Positions 55,464 through 63,700 of a stretch of DNA of 64,000 nt are shown here, one piece after another. The notes beneath the pieces were generated by a model. That model was not told the origin of the DNA. It did not search any database and worked only from the letters and a program-made list of their open reading frames with translations. The stretch lies in the NCBI RefSeq assembly GCF_041893525.1, contig NZ_CP169068.1; one strand, given 5' to 3'. This stretch comes from Phaeobacter bryozoorum (lineage in GTDB: Bacteria; Pseudomonadota; Alphaproteobacteria; Rhodobacterales; Rhodobacteraceae). A program made the translations under genes and the position numbers. Within the stretch, counting starts at the first letter, position 1. Each line of letters opens with the position of its first letter.

Positions 55464-56942
55464 ATGACCGCCGACGATCACCTCATTGAAAACGCGCCAG
55501 AACTCATTCAGCACCGGCCCGCCGTGAAGCTGCCACTCGATCCACGGGACAGCATTCCTTTGCTGACGGAAATCCGGGGAGACCAGGTCTACCGGGAGCG
55601 TCTGTCGGCAGCATCTTCTGACCTGCTTCGTGATCTTCGTCGTGATGCCCGCCTAAAGGCAGCAACCGGCAAATCTCTCGATGTTCCGGGTAAGAAAAAG
55701 CCAGTCGTACCCGACATGGCCAAAGCGCGATCGGAACCTCATGTCCGTGCCGCAGAAGTTCTTTTGCACTCTCTGGCTTTCATTGCGTCCACGCCCGCCC
55801 GCACGGATGAAAAGGGGAAGGTGCTGCGCCAGTCTTATGTGGCGATCACCTTGGACAAGGCGCAGTTCGCAAAGGGCAAAGCCCTCGAAGAAATCAGCCA
55901 TACCGCGTTCAGAAACCTCGTGATCTGGCTGGCCTACCGTGGCTGGTTGGAATTTGTACCCATGTGGGTGGGGGACGCCGACAACGACATCCGCCTAAGA
56001 ACCCGCATCAGACCGCTGGGGATCTTCAAGGACTGGATGCTATCCTGTGGCCTAATTTTCCACGGCCATCCAACCGGTCTGGGTCGCGCAAAAGCCATCC
56101 CCGACGACCAGCTCCTGCGCCTACGCCACGGCAACCAGGTCACCGTGATCCATCGGCCATTGGACTTTGACGAAGCGGTCCTACCGGCCTTGAACAAGCT
56201 ACTCCGTCGCCAGCGGCTCCAGGTCACTTTCCCCGATTACCGAGCTTACGAAAGCAGCTTTGACTTCACGACTGGGCGTCGACGGTACCAGACGGGAGGG
56301 TCAAAAGATCTGTACCGCGTGTTCAGTGAGGAAGATGGCCGTGCTGGCCGCCTCTATGGTCATTGGGTCCAACAGATCCCGGCATACCTCCGTGGCACCC
56401 TTAAAATTGATGGCAGCTCCACGGTCGAGCTGGACTATAGTGGGATGCAGATGTCATTGTTGTACGCCCACGCGGGCAAAGCCATTCCCGATGATGCCGA
56501 TCTGTACGATGTGCCTGGATTTGATCGTTCGGACATGAAGATGGTTCTTATCCGGTCCGTAGGCAGCTCAGGCCGGGCGGAGGCCATTAACGCGATCCGC
56601 TATGCGCTGAGACAGCAGGGCCGATATCGACGGAAAGCAGAAGGTGAACCAATGGACATGGCAGAGCGGATGTATGACGCCTTCTGGACACGCCACGAGG
56701 GTCTGTCTCCCGAAGCCTTGGGCATGGATGAGGCGTGGGCAGAACTCCAGGCGAAAGACAGCCGATTGGCGCTGCGGGTTCTCTCTGTCTTGTTGGATCA
56801 AGGGGTGGCTGCGATCCCGATCCACGACAGTTTTATCGTGAAATCAGCCAAGGCCGATCTGCTCAAGGGCGTTATGTCGGATGCGTTTCAAGATCTGTTT
56901 GGTGTGGGTGGTGTCCAGATAAATAGGGGTGCGACGGGCTGA
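55464..56942 (+). CDS. Divergent single-subunit (family A-like) nucleic acid polymerase
   Basis: The 492-aa protein has a helical N-terminal region (residues ~90-200) and a C-terminal palm. Before the palm comes GRLYGHWVQQIPAYLR (295-310). Motif A is VELDYSGMQMSLLYA with Asp324. A motif B-like RxxxK is in FDRSDMKMVLI (Arg355, Lys359). Motif C is IPIHDSFIV with Asp455. These match the order in family A DNA polymerases and in T7-type RNA polymerases, and HDS (not HDE) leaves both open. At 492 residues with no exonuclease domain it is small. It is probably the replication or transcription enzyme of the element. Its N-terminal region resembles the 195-aa protein encoded next. Confidence 0.75.
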   Translation: MTADDHLIENAPELIQHRPAVKLPLDPRDSIPLLTEIRGDQVYRERLSAASSDLLRDLRRDARLKAATGKSLDVPGKKKPVVPDMAKARSEPHVRAAEVLLHSLAFIASTPARTDEKGKVLRQSYVAITLDKAQFAKGKALEEISHTAFRNLVIWLAYRGWLEFVPMWVGDADNDIRLRTRIRPLGIFKDWMLSCGLIFHGHPTGLGRAKAIPDDQLLRLRHGNQVTVIHRPLDFDEAVLPALNKLLRRQRLQVTFPDYRAYESSFDFTTGRRRYQTGGSKDLYRVFSEEDGRAGRLYGHWVQQIPAYLRGTLKIDGSSTVELDYSGMQMSLLYAHAGKAIPDDADLYDVPGFDRSDMKMVLIRSVGSSGRAEAINAIRYALRQQGRYRRKAEGEPMDMAERMYDAFWTRHEGLSPEALGMDEAWAELQAKDSRLALRVLSVLLDQGVAAIPIHDSFIVKSAKADLLKGVMSDAFQDLFGVGGVQINRGATG

Positions 56943-57005
56943 TCCGGGGGCTACCTGCCTAGTTAAACGTACAGTTAGGGGTGCGAACCATACCCCTGAA
57001 AAAGC
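56943..57005. repeat. TAGGGGTGCGA repeats and small inverted repeat
   Basis: TAGGGGTGCGA occurs at the end of the polymerase gene and again near 56986, where AGGGGT and ACCCCT form a 6-bp stem. It may end the polymerase transcript or be a protein-binding site ahead of the next promoter. Confidence 0.45.
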
Positions 57006-57034
57006 TTGACAAAATAGGCCCCCTATGGTATGAT
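57006..57034 (+). promoter_or_regulatory. Sigma-70-type promoter with internal operator
   Basis: A perfect TTGACA (57006-57011) and TATGAT (57029-57034) are separated by exactly 17 bases. Inside the spacer, ATAGG and CCTAT form an inverted repeat around CCC, well placed for a repressor. It drives the structured leader and the 195-aa/1129-aa gene pair. Confidence 0.82.
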
Positions 57035-57086
57035 ATTGGGGAAGGCAGCGAAAACACATCGCCCTTCCGAACCCCCCAGCAGAGAC

Positions 57087-57240
57087 ACAGACGCTAGCGC
57101 CGCAACCGGCCATTAAATCCGTCTGTCTCGCACCTCTCACATCGTTCAGCCCACCGGCACAAGCGGCGCATTAGTTGTGCCTGACCGTGTGGCGCGTCCT
57201 CCTTCCTGGTGAGCGGGTGCCTGGGGCCAACCCCCAAACC
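57087..57240 (+). ncRNA. Structured leader with three successive hairpins
   Basis: About 215 bases lie between the promoter and the next ATG. Arms ACAGACG/CGTCTGT (57087-57093 with 57120-57126), GGCACAA/TTGTGCC (57156-57162 with 57175-57181) and TGGGG/CCCCA (57222-57235) are perfect. This is more structure than an ordinary 5' UTR needs; it may be a regulatory RNA, a copy-control leader or a replication/packaging signal. Confidence 0.5.
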
Positions 57241-57257
57241 CCAATAGGACCAACCCA

Positions 57258-57845
57258 ATGACCAAATCCAACACTGGCCCCGCTTCAGGCTGGGGCAACT
57301 GCGTCCCACACCTACCTGGCGACGCCTGCATGAACCCGCACGTTTTCGGCACCCCGGAGTACAAATCAAAGGTCACAGCCGCCGCAGAGACGCTTTTCGC
57401 CGGGTTCCGAGATGATGAAAAGGCATGGGAAGCTGTCGGAGAAACGGTCTATGCCCAGACAGCAGGCGGCAAATCCGTGAACTACGGCAAATTCCCAAAT
57501 CTCCGTACCGCCCACGCCCCGTCCTTCATCGCCGCAGCTTGCCCGATCATCGACGGTCTCGTGCAAATCGAAAAGAACAGCCCTCATACGCCCCGACATC
57601 TCGCAATCCCATTCGGTGAGGGGCTGTATAAGCGGGGGCAGCGGTTCAGCAATCTGAAGGCACCCAGTGTGAAAAACGTCATCCGGGTCTTCGCGCATCG
57701 AAATTGGATTGAGCTGTACGCCGCCGGTGCCGATGAACGAGGTCGCAGTCACGCCCCGCGTATCCGGTCGCTAGAACCAATGGTGGGGTGGCTGATCGCT
57801 GTGGGCCTCCTGACTGGCGCGGAGTACGGGGGGATTGCAGCCTGA
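57258..57845 (+). CDS. 195-aa protein resembling the polymerase N-terminal domain
   Basis: Residues ~86-187 align by eye with residues ~93-200 of the upstream polymerase-like protein. KNVIRVFAHRNWIELY matches RNLVIWLAYRGWLEFV, and RIRSLEPMVGWLIAVGLL matches RIRPLGIFKDWMLSCGLI. The shared part looks like a small helical, possibly winged-helix, DNA-binding module. It follows a strong promoter and a structured leader. Its stop overlaps the next start (ATGA), so it is coupled to the 1129-aa protein. It could be an initiator, a copy-control factor or a repressor. No named family recognised. Confidence 0.78.
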   Translation: MTKSNTGPASGWGNCVPHLPGDACMNPHVFGTPEYKSKVTAAAETLFAGFRDDEKAWEAVGETVYAQTAGGKSVNYGKFPNLRTAHAPSFIAAACPIIDGLVQIEKNSPHTPRHLAIPFGEGLYKRGQRFSNLKAPSVKNVIRVFAHRNWIELYAAGADERGRSHAPRIRSLEPMVGWLIAVGLLTGAEYGGIAA

Positions 57846-60800
57846 TGAGCTACACTGCAGCACAGCTCCGCGCTATGGGTATCCCAGTCCCTGGCGAGCA
57901 GGAAGAAGATAAACCGGCGACCCCCACGGGTCGTCGCACATATACCGGCGAGGAGCTGAAAGAGTTGGGGATCCCTCTGCCGTCCGCGCCGGATCCGGTC
58001 GAACAGCCTAGACCGCCAGTGCAGAAGCGGGCGGCGGGACCTAGTCGGGTTACTCTGACCGGAGACCAGCTCCGTGAATTGGGCATCCCGGTACCTGGGC
58101 AGATGGATCCTGCGTCCATCCATTCTCGCATGTGGGATGGGATGACCTTCGAAGAGGCGATGCAGAGTTACAAAACACTGACCGAAAATCCGCGAGTAGA
58201 ACATGGACTGGCGGGGGCCAGCTTCACCGACCCTACCACTGGCCAGCGCAAGATCATTCCCGTACCAGAGGCCGACACCAGCATCGGCGGATTGCTCTGG
58301 GACGCCGCCAAAGCCCCGTTCACCGATGTGACCCTGGCAGATGCATGGCGCGATAACGTCTCTGATCCGCCTGCCACGGTTTCTGTTGGCCAGAACCTGC
58401 ACCGGGGTTTCCAAGAGAGTTATGGTGCCGCTACAGAGGCGGGGGCCGCCGCCCTGGATAAGGCCTTCGGAACAGATTTGCTCTCAGACGCCCGCAGAGC
58501 GTCCCTGGACTACGATACGAGCCACAGCACGGTAGACAGCCTGATTGCAGATTTTGCCGCTCCTGTGGCCTTCTCCGTGTATGGTGGGGCAGGTATCGCA
58601 GCGATCACACGCGGCATGGCCTTGGTCCCCAAAATTGCTGCCCGCATTTCCGGTTTCCTTGCTACTGAAGCCGCTGCTGCATCGACGGTGAGTTCCGACG
58701 AAGACCTGCTTTTCTCTCGTGGTGTTGATCCCACCAACCCGGACCAGGCGGAAGAAGTTCTCCGCCACCGAATGAACACCATGATCGAGGGCGTGGCTCT
58801 GGGATCCACGATGGCCGGATTGTCGTGGACCGGGCGGCAAGTCTGGGGAGCGACCGGCGCGAAGATCATCGAGAGTTACCGGCACGTCACCAGCCCAAAC
58901 GCGATGGAAAAGGACGTTTTCTGGGACATCATCGGCAAGGTCTCCGGGATCGACACCGCCACCGCGTCGGTAGAGCGGCAAGCAGTCGTGGAAGATATCG
59001 CCCAGATGGTAGCCGATAACAAAGATGCGGTGGTCAAGAGCCTGACGAACGCAGAGGAAACTGTCACTACGACGCTGGACACTTTCAGCGCCATGTTGCG
59101 CGGGGTTCCAGAGAATGAACGTCTGATGCGCAATCGTATTGCAGGCACCGCCGCCGGGTTCGCCAACAATCCAGAATTGACAGGGTTTGCAGCCTCTCGG
59201 ACCTCTGCCGCTGACACCTTGGCCGATCAGCTCGACCAGCAAGCCCGCGTTTTGGGTGGTGGCGATGCCGCTGCCCAGGTCGCCACGCTGGACGGCGCTG
59301 CGGATGGTTTCGCCCAAATAGGTAGAGAGGCACGGGATAGCGCATTTGCGTCTGTTGATGAGGCCCGTGCAGCTTATGACCATGCCACTCGCAACGCCCT
59401 ATCCGATGCATCCTCTGACCCGACTTTGCCGGACCTGGTGAAGCGCCTGGGAGACGTGGTCGGGACAGAGGTAACCGCGCCAGTTGGCGAAAACATCCGT
59501 GCCATGCAAGAGGCTCTGGAAACTGGCTACACCACCATGAAGGCCCGCAAGGATGAGCTGTACAGCCGTATCCAGGGCGGATCTGTTGACGCCTCTTCGG
59601 TCGTGTCCCGGTTCAGCGTCCTGGCGACGGATGAGGTGATGAACAGCCAGCGATATCTTCGCGACCAAAGCCCCATCTACGACTTCCTGGCCACTGTCCA
59701 ATCGGCTCGTGATCCCCGTGGCGGTGGGGTTTCTGGCTTCTCTGAGTGGATGGCTCAAAATGGCAAGGATTTCGGGTGGTTCCAGCGGGAATTGCGACCT
59801 GCATTGTCCGGGCTTGCCCAGGATCTTTTTGCCAATCCAAGTACACGCAGCGCTGGGAAACTGACCCGTGATCTGATTGCCTTCATAGACGGCGATATGG
59901 TCGACCAGGTGGCCAAGTCGAACCCGGAAATTGCCCAGGCAGCGCGAGAGGCTAAACGCTTCTATGAGGAAGAATTTGCGCCGCTGTTCCGTGAAGGCGT
60001 AGGGGCCAGATACGCAGAGATTTACGAAGGCACACTTGGCCGCACCGGCAGCGGCGTTGATTACGGGATCCGTTCCGATAAGCTGTTGCGAGGGGCTTTG
60101 AGTGAGGCCAACCCGGCGGAGCTGCGAAGCCTTGAGGGTGCATTGAAATCGGGGCAGGGCGATGGCCTGGTTGCCAACTACCTATCGCTCGACGTGGTCA
60201 ACAGCTACGGCACCGAAATCAGACTGAGGGGCCTGGATGCGTCCACGCTGGGGGATCTGCAAACCCGGATGCTGCCGAAGCTTGAGGCGCTACGAGAAGT
60301 GGCCCCAGAACAGGCGGATCAGCTCGACCAGTTCATTCGCGCTATGCAGGATGGGAGCCGCAACAAGACCCAGCTTGCCCAGGAGCTGGAACAGGCTGCG
60401 GCGCAGGCTGAACGACGACAAAACGAGATCCTGAAGGGGGAGCTGTCCACCTTCTTTGCAGGGGCTGATATGGCGACGACGACTAACGCCACGGCCTCGT
60501 TTGAGGGTATTTTCCGATCCAAGGAAGCTGTGGGTACCCTGCAAAAGCTTCGGGGCCATATGGACGGCTTGCCAGCCGGTCGACGGGCGATCCTGGAACG
60601 CGGTTTGCAAACCACCTACAGCCGCCATTTGCGAGAGGCTCTGATCAACCCGGCCCAGGGGACCGGCGGTGTAAATGCGGTCTCAGGTCGAAACATCGTC
60701 CGTGCCAGCAACGATCAGACGGCCCTGTTCCGCATCGGGGATGAAATCTTCAAGGATGCCCCAGAGGTGATGCAGACCATCAGAGGTCTTTCCGAGATTG

Positions 60801-61234
60801 CCCAGCAGACCAGCTCCGCATCACGAGCCAAACCGATCCGGGGGGCCAACGCACAGAGCTACGGACGAGCTGCTGCGGAAAGCACCAACCGGATGATCAA
60901 TGTCCTCGTTGGACCGCTCAGCAGGGGAGCTACGCAGGCCCGAACCGTGTTTCGCGCGTTTCTCGACGTCATGCGGCCCGATGAGGTGTTTCACCAGGTC
61001 ACGGACAACATTTTGATGGACCCCAACGAGTTCCTGCGATTGGCGCGGGAAGTGAACAAGGCCCCTCGTGACATGGCAAAGATCGATGCTTACGCCAAGT
61101 TTCTAACGCGGGGCTTCTACTACGGCGTGACAGGCGAGGATGATGACGAGGAACTGGACGTTCTGCGGGAGATGAATGGGTTCATGTCGGGTGTCAGTCG
61201 GGGTGTTCAGGAGGCCGCTGACTGGCTTCGATGA
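57845..61234 (+). CDS. 1129-aa phage ejection/internal-virion-like protein with N-terminal GIPxP repeats
   Basis: The start is set at MSYTAAQLRAMGIPVP because its ATG overlaps the previous stop (ATGA). Residues 3-16, 33-46 and 71-84 are copies of the motif Y/L-T-A/G-x-x-L-x-x-hydrophobic-GIPxP. Residues ~180-290 contain Ala/Gly-rich hydrophobic stretches (FAAPVAFSVYGGAGIAAITR); the rest is long, helical and Ala/Gln/Glu-rich, ending in a short acidic region (GEDDDEELDVLREMNGF). Size, composition and amphipathic segments resemble large podovirus internal virion or DNA-ejection proteins. No lytic enzyme motif was recognised. It is the largest gene of the element. Confidence 0.75.
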   Translation: MSYTAAQLRAMGIPVPGEQEEDKPATPTGRRTYTGEELKELGIPLPSAPDPVEQPRPPVQKRAAGPSRVTLTGDQLRELGIPVPGQMDPASIHSRMWDGMTFEEAMQSYKTLTENPRVEHGLAGASFTDPTTGQRKIIPVPEADTSIGGLLWDAAKAPFTDVTLADAWRDNVSDPPATVSVGQNLHRGFQESYGAATEAGAAALDKAFGTDLLSDARRASLDYDTSHSTVDSLIADFAAPVAFSVYGGAGIAAITRGMALVPKIAARISGFLATEAAAASTVSSDEDLLFSRGVDPTNPDQAEEVLRHRMNTMIEGVALGSTMAGLSWTGRQVWGATGAKIIESYRHVTSPNAMEKDVFWDIIGKVSGIDTATASVERQAVVEDIAQMVADNKDAVVKSLTNAEETVTTTLDTFSAMLRGVPENERLMRNRIAGTAAGFANNPELTGFAASRTSAADTLADQLDQQARVLGGGDAAAQVATLDGAADGFAQIGREARDSAFASVDEARAAYDHATRNALSDASSDPTLPDLVKRLGDVVGTEVTAPVGENIRAMQEALETGYTTMKARKDELYSRIQGGSVDASSVVSRFSVLATDEVMNSQRYLRDQSPIYDFLATVQSARDPRGGGVSGFSEWMAQNGKDFGWFQRELRPALSGLAQDLFANPSTRSAGKLTRDLIAFIDGDMVDQVAKSNPEIAQAAREAKRFYEEEFAPLFREGVGARYAEIYEGTLGRTGSGVDYGIRSDKLLRGALSEANPAELRSLEGALKSGQGDGLVANYLSLDVVNSYGTEIRLRGLDASTLGDLQTRMLPKLEALREVAPEQADQLDQFIRAMQDGSRNKTQLAQELEQAAAQAERRQNEILKGELSTFFAGADMATTTNATASFEGIFRSKEAVGTLQKLRGHMDGLPAGRRAILERGLQTTYSRHLREALINPAQGTGGVNAVSGRNIVRASNDQTALFRIGDEIFKDAPEVMQTIRGLSEIAQQTSSASRAKPIRGANAQSYGRAAAESTNRMINVLVGPLSRGATQARTVFRAFLDVMRPDEVFHQVTDNILMDPNEFLRLAREVNKAPRDMAKIDAYAKFLTRGFYYGVTGEDDDEELDVLREMNGFMSGVSRGVQEAADWLR

Positions 61235-61308
61235 GGTTGTGACAAGGATTGTGTCTGTTTTGATGCACGGAACCCGTCCCCGCTCCGATTTGTAGTTTCT
61301 GTCACATC

Positions 61309-61336
61309 AAAAAAACCCCCACTTCGACGGTGGGGG
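61309..61336 (-). terminator. Rho-independent terminator of the minus-strand operon
   Basis: CCCCCAC and GTGGGGG pair perfectly around a 7-base loop; on the minus strand seven T follow. It lies 120 bases past the ribbon-helix-helix gene and also separates it from the convergent 1129-aa gene. Confidence 0.92.
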
Positions 61337-61455
61337 CGATCCTTGGCCAGCACCTATGATACATTCATCATTTGGAATGTGTATTGCGCCAGTGTCACAA
61401 CCTCTGTCTGTTTTCGCTCCTGCTTCTGGGGTGCGGTGACAGGGGCTGCGACGTG

Positions 61456-61626
61456 CTATTTGTCGGGGTGAAACCCGCCGGTCTCCTCGAACCGATCCAT
61501 CAGGATTTCGAGAAATTCCCACTGCGAGTATCGCTCACTTTTGGCCATGACCTTGAAGCGATCGACTACGGTCTTGGGGCCGCGCATCGACAGGGGTTGG
61601 TCGATTTTTTCATTTGGTGTAGGCAT
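61456..61626 (-). CDS. 56-aa ribbon-helix-helix-like protein
   Basis: The frame encodes MPTPNEKIDQPLSMRGPKTV followed by VDRFKVMAKSERYSQWEFLE and ILMDRFEETGGFHPDK. It follows AAAGGAAA by ten bases on the minus strand. A short beta strand and two helices with a central basic/polar turn fit a ribbon-helix-helix DNA-binding fold, as in plasmid partition or copy-control regulators and excision factors. It is last in the operon with the integrase and may regulate it or act as a directionality factor. Confidence 0.7.
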   Translation of the reverse strand: MPTPNEKIDQPLSMRGPKTVVDRFKVMAKSERYSQWEFLEILMDRFEETGGFHPDK

Positions 61627-61745
61627 CTAGTTTGTTTCCTTTTCAGCTTAATGGGAGTGGGGGCGAGACACAGGTCTCCGCCGTACCTTTGCTATGCGGC
61701 AGACGCTGTCGCCTTTGATTGGACCTGCTTTGCATGCACTCGAAA

Positions 61746-62003
61746 TCAGATCTGTCCGAAATTGTGACGCGCCTTCGAACACGCCTCCGACAACTCAGTC
61801 AGGACGGCTTGTACCTTCCGGCATCGTTCCTGCTGTTCCTCGTTGCCAGATAGAACACCGGCAATTCTACGCGTGGTCGAAATGGATCGAAGCAGGGCTT
61901 TGGCTTGCTGTTCCAGAGCCTCTACTCCGTGATATGCGGCAACTGTCTGAGGGTAGATCAGGCGGAAGATGGCTTCTTGGCGGTCTGCAGCGGTGATTGA
62001 CAT
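61746..62003 (-). CDS. 85-aa helical protein of unknown function
   Basis: The 85-aa product starts MSITAADRQEAIFRLIYPQT behind GAAAGGAAAT. It is almost all helix, with Ala/Gln/Glu-rich segments (VEALEQQAKALLRSISTTRR, ELSEACSKARHNF). It lies between the integrase and the 56-aa protein on the same strand. No family recognised. Confidence 0.65.
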   Translation of the reverse strand: MSITAADRQEAIFRLIYPQTVAAYHGVEALEQQAKALLRSISTTRRIAGVLSGNEEQQERCRKVQAVLTELSEACSKARHNFGQI

Positions 62004-62098
62004 TCATATTTCCTTTCATGGTTGCTTTGGTTGCAATGGTTCGTCCGGCTCCCGCATGTGGCGGGCCGGGTAGTCGATAGCGGTGAATTCTGCTGACG

Positions 62099-63592
62099 CT
62101 AACTCAGGGCCGGATAATCTTCTGAGATCCACTCCAGATAGCGGTGGATTGGTCGGTTTACTGCTTCTTTCTTGGCTTGCAGGCTGGGGCCTCTTCCGTA
62201 GGTCGCAGACACGGTGTGCTGATCATGGCCAAGAATTGCATTGTTGACCTCGAAATTGACTTCTGCGTCACGCAACTTGTCCTTGAACGTTCCGCGCAGG
62301 GAGTGCGTTGCATAGAGTCCGTCTGGGCTGTCTGCGAACTTGGGCAAGTTTGCCAGCGGTAGCCAGTAGCTACACTGCTCTGAGGCGCGGCTCTTCCCGT
62401 CTGATTTGATGGAGAACCCGAAAAGCCGCTCGTCAGATTTTTTGTCCTTTACCCTTGCGCGGATTAGCGGCGCTAGTGTGTCGCAAACTGGAACCTCCCT
62501 TCGCGACCCCTCGTTCTTCACTCGTGCGTCGCGCAAATCTATAAAGAGAATTCCGTCTCGCTCACTGACCTGCCGAACCCTACATAGCGCGGCCTCATCA
62601 AGGCGCATCCCCGTGCAAATCAGGACTGCCCAGATGTCCCGCACATCTTTAGGTAGGTCACGGATTGAGAATAGGGCTTCCAATTGGCGGTCGTTTAGCG
62701 GGGTATAGTTTCGACCCGTTTTGCCGAACCTTGCGAGCTTGAGGCCGTTGAACGGATTAGTCTTAAGTTCGCCATCTTGGACGGCCTCGGTCAGCATGGT
62801 CGTGACGTCGCTGATACGGGTCTGAATTGTTCTGTGTGCTTTTCCGTCGGCTTCAAGTTGCTTTGCAAACTGATACGCGTGTTTTGCCTCTAGTTCCGTC
62901 AGTTCGAGATCTCCAACCACGTCGATGAACTGTCCAATGTTCTTTAGTCTTGAATTGCTGGTTTTCTCCTGCAAGTTCCCGTTTTCTACGCGACGGTTCA
63001 GTGAGCTTTCAAATGCACCAAGGTAGCTACTCAAGGTGACTGTGGGTTTGCTATCGCCAAAGGAGCGTTCCAACTCCTGCTTCGCGTTCGCGACGAGTTC
63101 GGCGGCCTTGTCAGGAGATGGTGGCTTCATGTCAAAGCGTTCCAGCAGCATCAATTGCCTGGAGGGATCTTCAGGATGAAGTGAGGCGAGGCGTATCTCT
63201 GTCTCAGCCTTTGACAGTTCCTGTATGGCCTTATTGGCTGAATAGCGGTCTTTGGGGGGTGCATCAGCCAGGGTTTGAGGGACGACGTCGCCAATTTTCT
63301 GGCAATACGGAAATAGGTAGCTCACGTCAGTGAGGCCCAGTTCTCTTACTGCTGTCTGAAATGCACTGTCTCTTGCTGAAAGCCGGTTCTCTTGAACCTT
63401 CCTCAGGATCTGTTGGCGCATCTGCAGTTCAAGGTCGCAGCGTTTCTTCTCTGCTTCCTTAAGATCAGAGGTGCCGGTAGAAATCCTCAGTTGCGTACTT
63501 CCCACGGCGGCTCGTGCCTCTTTCGGGACGGTTAGTACAACATAGTATTTCTGGCCTCGGCGGCTCACTCTGGCGGCATGCCAATTCAACAT
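62099..63592 (-). CDS. Tyrosine recombinase (integrase)
   Basis: The 497-aa integrase has an N-terminal arm/core-binding half (residues ~1-290, with coiled-coil-like stretches) and a catalytic half. The catalytic residues seen are Arg in CTGMRLDEAALCRV, the HxxR of THSLRGTFKDKL, His in ILGHDQHT and the nucleophile Tyr in SATYGRG. It starts at an ATG after GAGAGGTGAG and lies 108 bases from the attachment core in tRNA-Cys, so it must catalyse integration and excision of this element. The N-terminal extension is longer than in minimal phage integrases. Confidence 0.95.
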   Translation of the reverse strand: MLNWHAARVSRRGQKYYVVLTVPKEARAAVGSTQLRISTGTSDLKEAEKKRCDLELQMRQQILRKVQENRLSARDSAFQTAVRELGLTDVSYLFPYCQKIGDVVPQTLADAPPKDRYSANKAIQELSKAETEIRLASLHPEDPSRQLMLLERFDMKPPSPDKAAELVANAKQELERSFGDSKPTVTLSSYLGAFESSLNRRVENGNLQEKTSNSRLKNIGQFIDVVGDLELTELEAKHAYQFAKQLEADGKAHRTIQTRISDVTTMLTEAVQDGELKTNPFNGLKLARFGKTGRNYTPLNDRQLEALFSIRDLPKDVRDIWAVLICTGMRLDEAALCRVRQVSERDGILFIDLRDARVKNEGSRREVPVCDTLAPLIRARVKDKKSDERLFGFSIKSDGKSRASEQCSYWLPLANLPKFADSPDGLYATHSLRGTFKDKLRDAEVNFEVNNAILGHDQHTVSATYGRGPSLQAKKEAVNRPIHRYLEWISEDYPALS

Positions 63593-63607
63593 CTCACCTC
63601 TCGGATA

Positions 63608-63640
63608 ATGTCGCCTGTAGTGTCAGGCATAATGTCAGTC
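63608..63640. promoter_or_regulatory. Candidate integrase arm-type sites, right end
   Basis: TGTCGCCTGTAGTGTCAG (63609-63626) and a nearby ATGTCAGTC (63632-63640) resemble the left-end motif TGTCACCGGTAATGTCAG at 51226. The shared TGTC/TGTCAG words sit 60-75 bases inside each core site, as arm sites do. Confidence 0.55.
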
Positions 63641-63685
63641 CTAGTCCCTTCAGAGACTTTCTGACTATATTATCAAGGAAATAAG

Positions 63686-63697
63686 GTCCATATGGAC
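63686..63697. repeat. Perfect 12-bp palindrome next to the att core
   Basis: GTCCATATGGAC reads the same on both strands and ends three bases before the 19-bp core. It could be a recombinase or host-factor site. Confidence 0.6.
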
Positions 63698-63700
63698 ATG

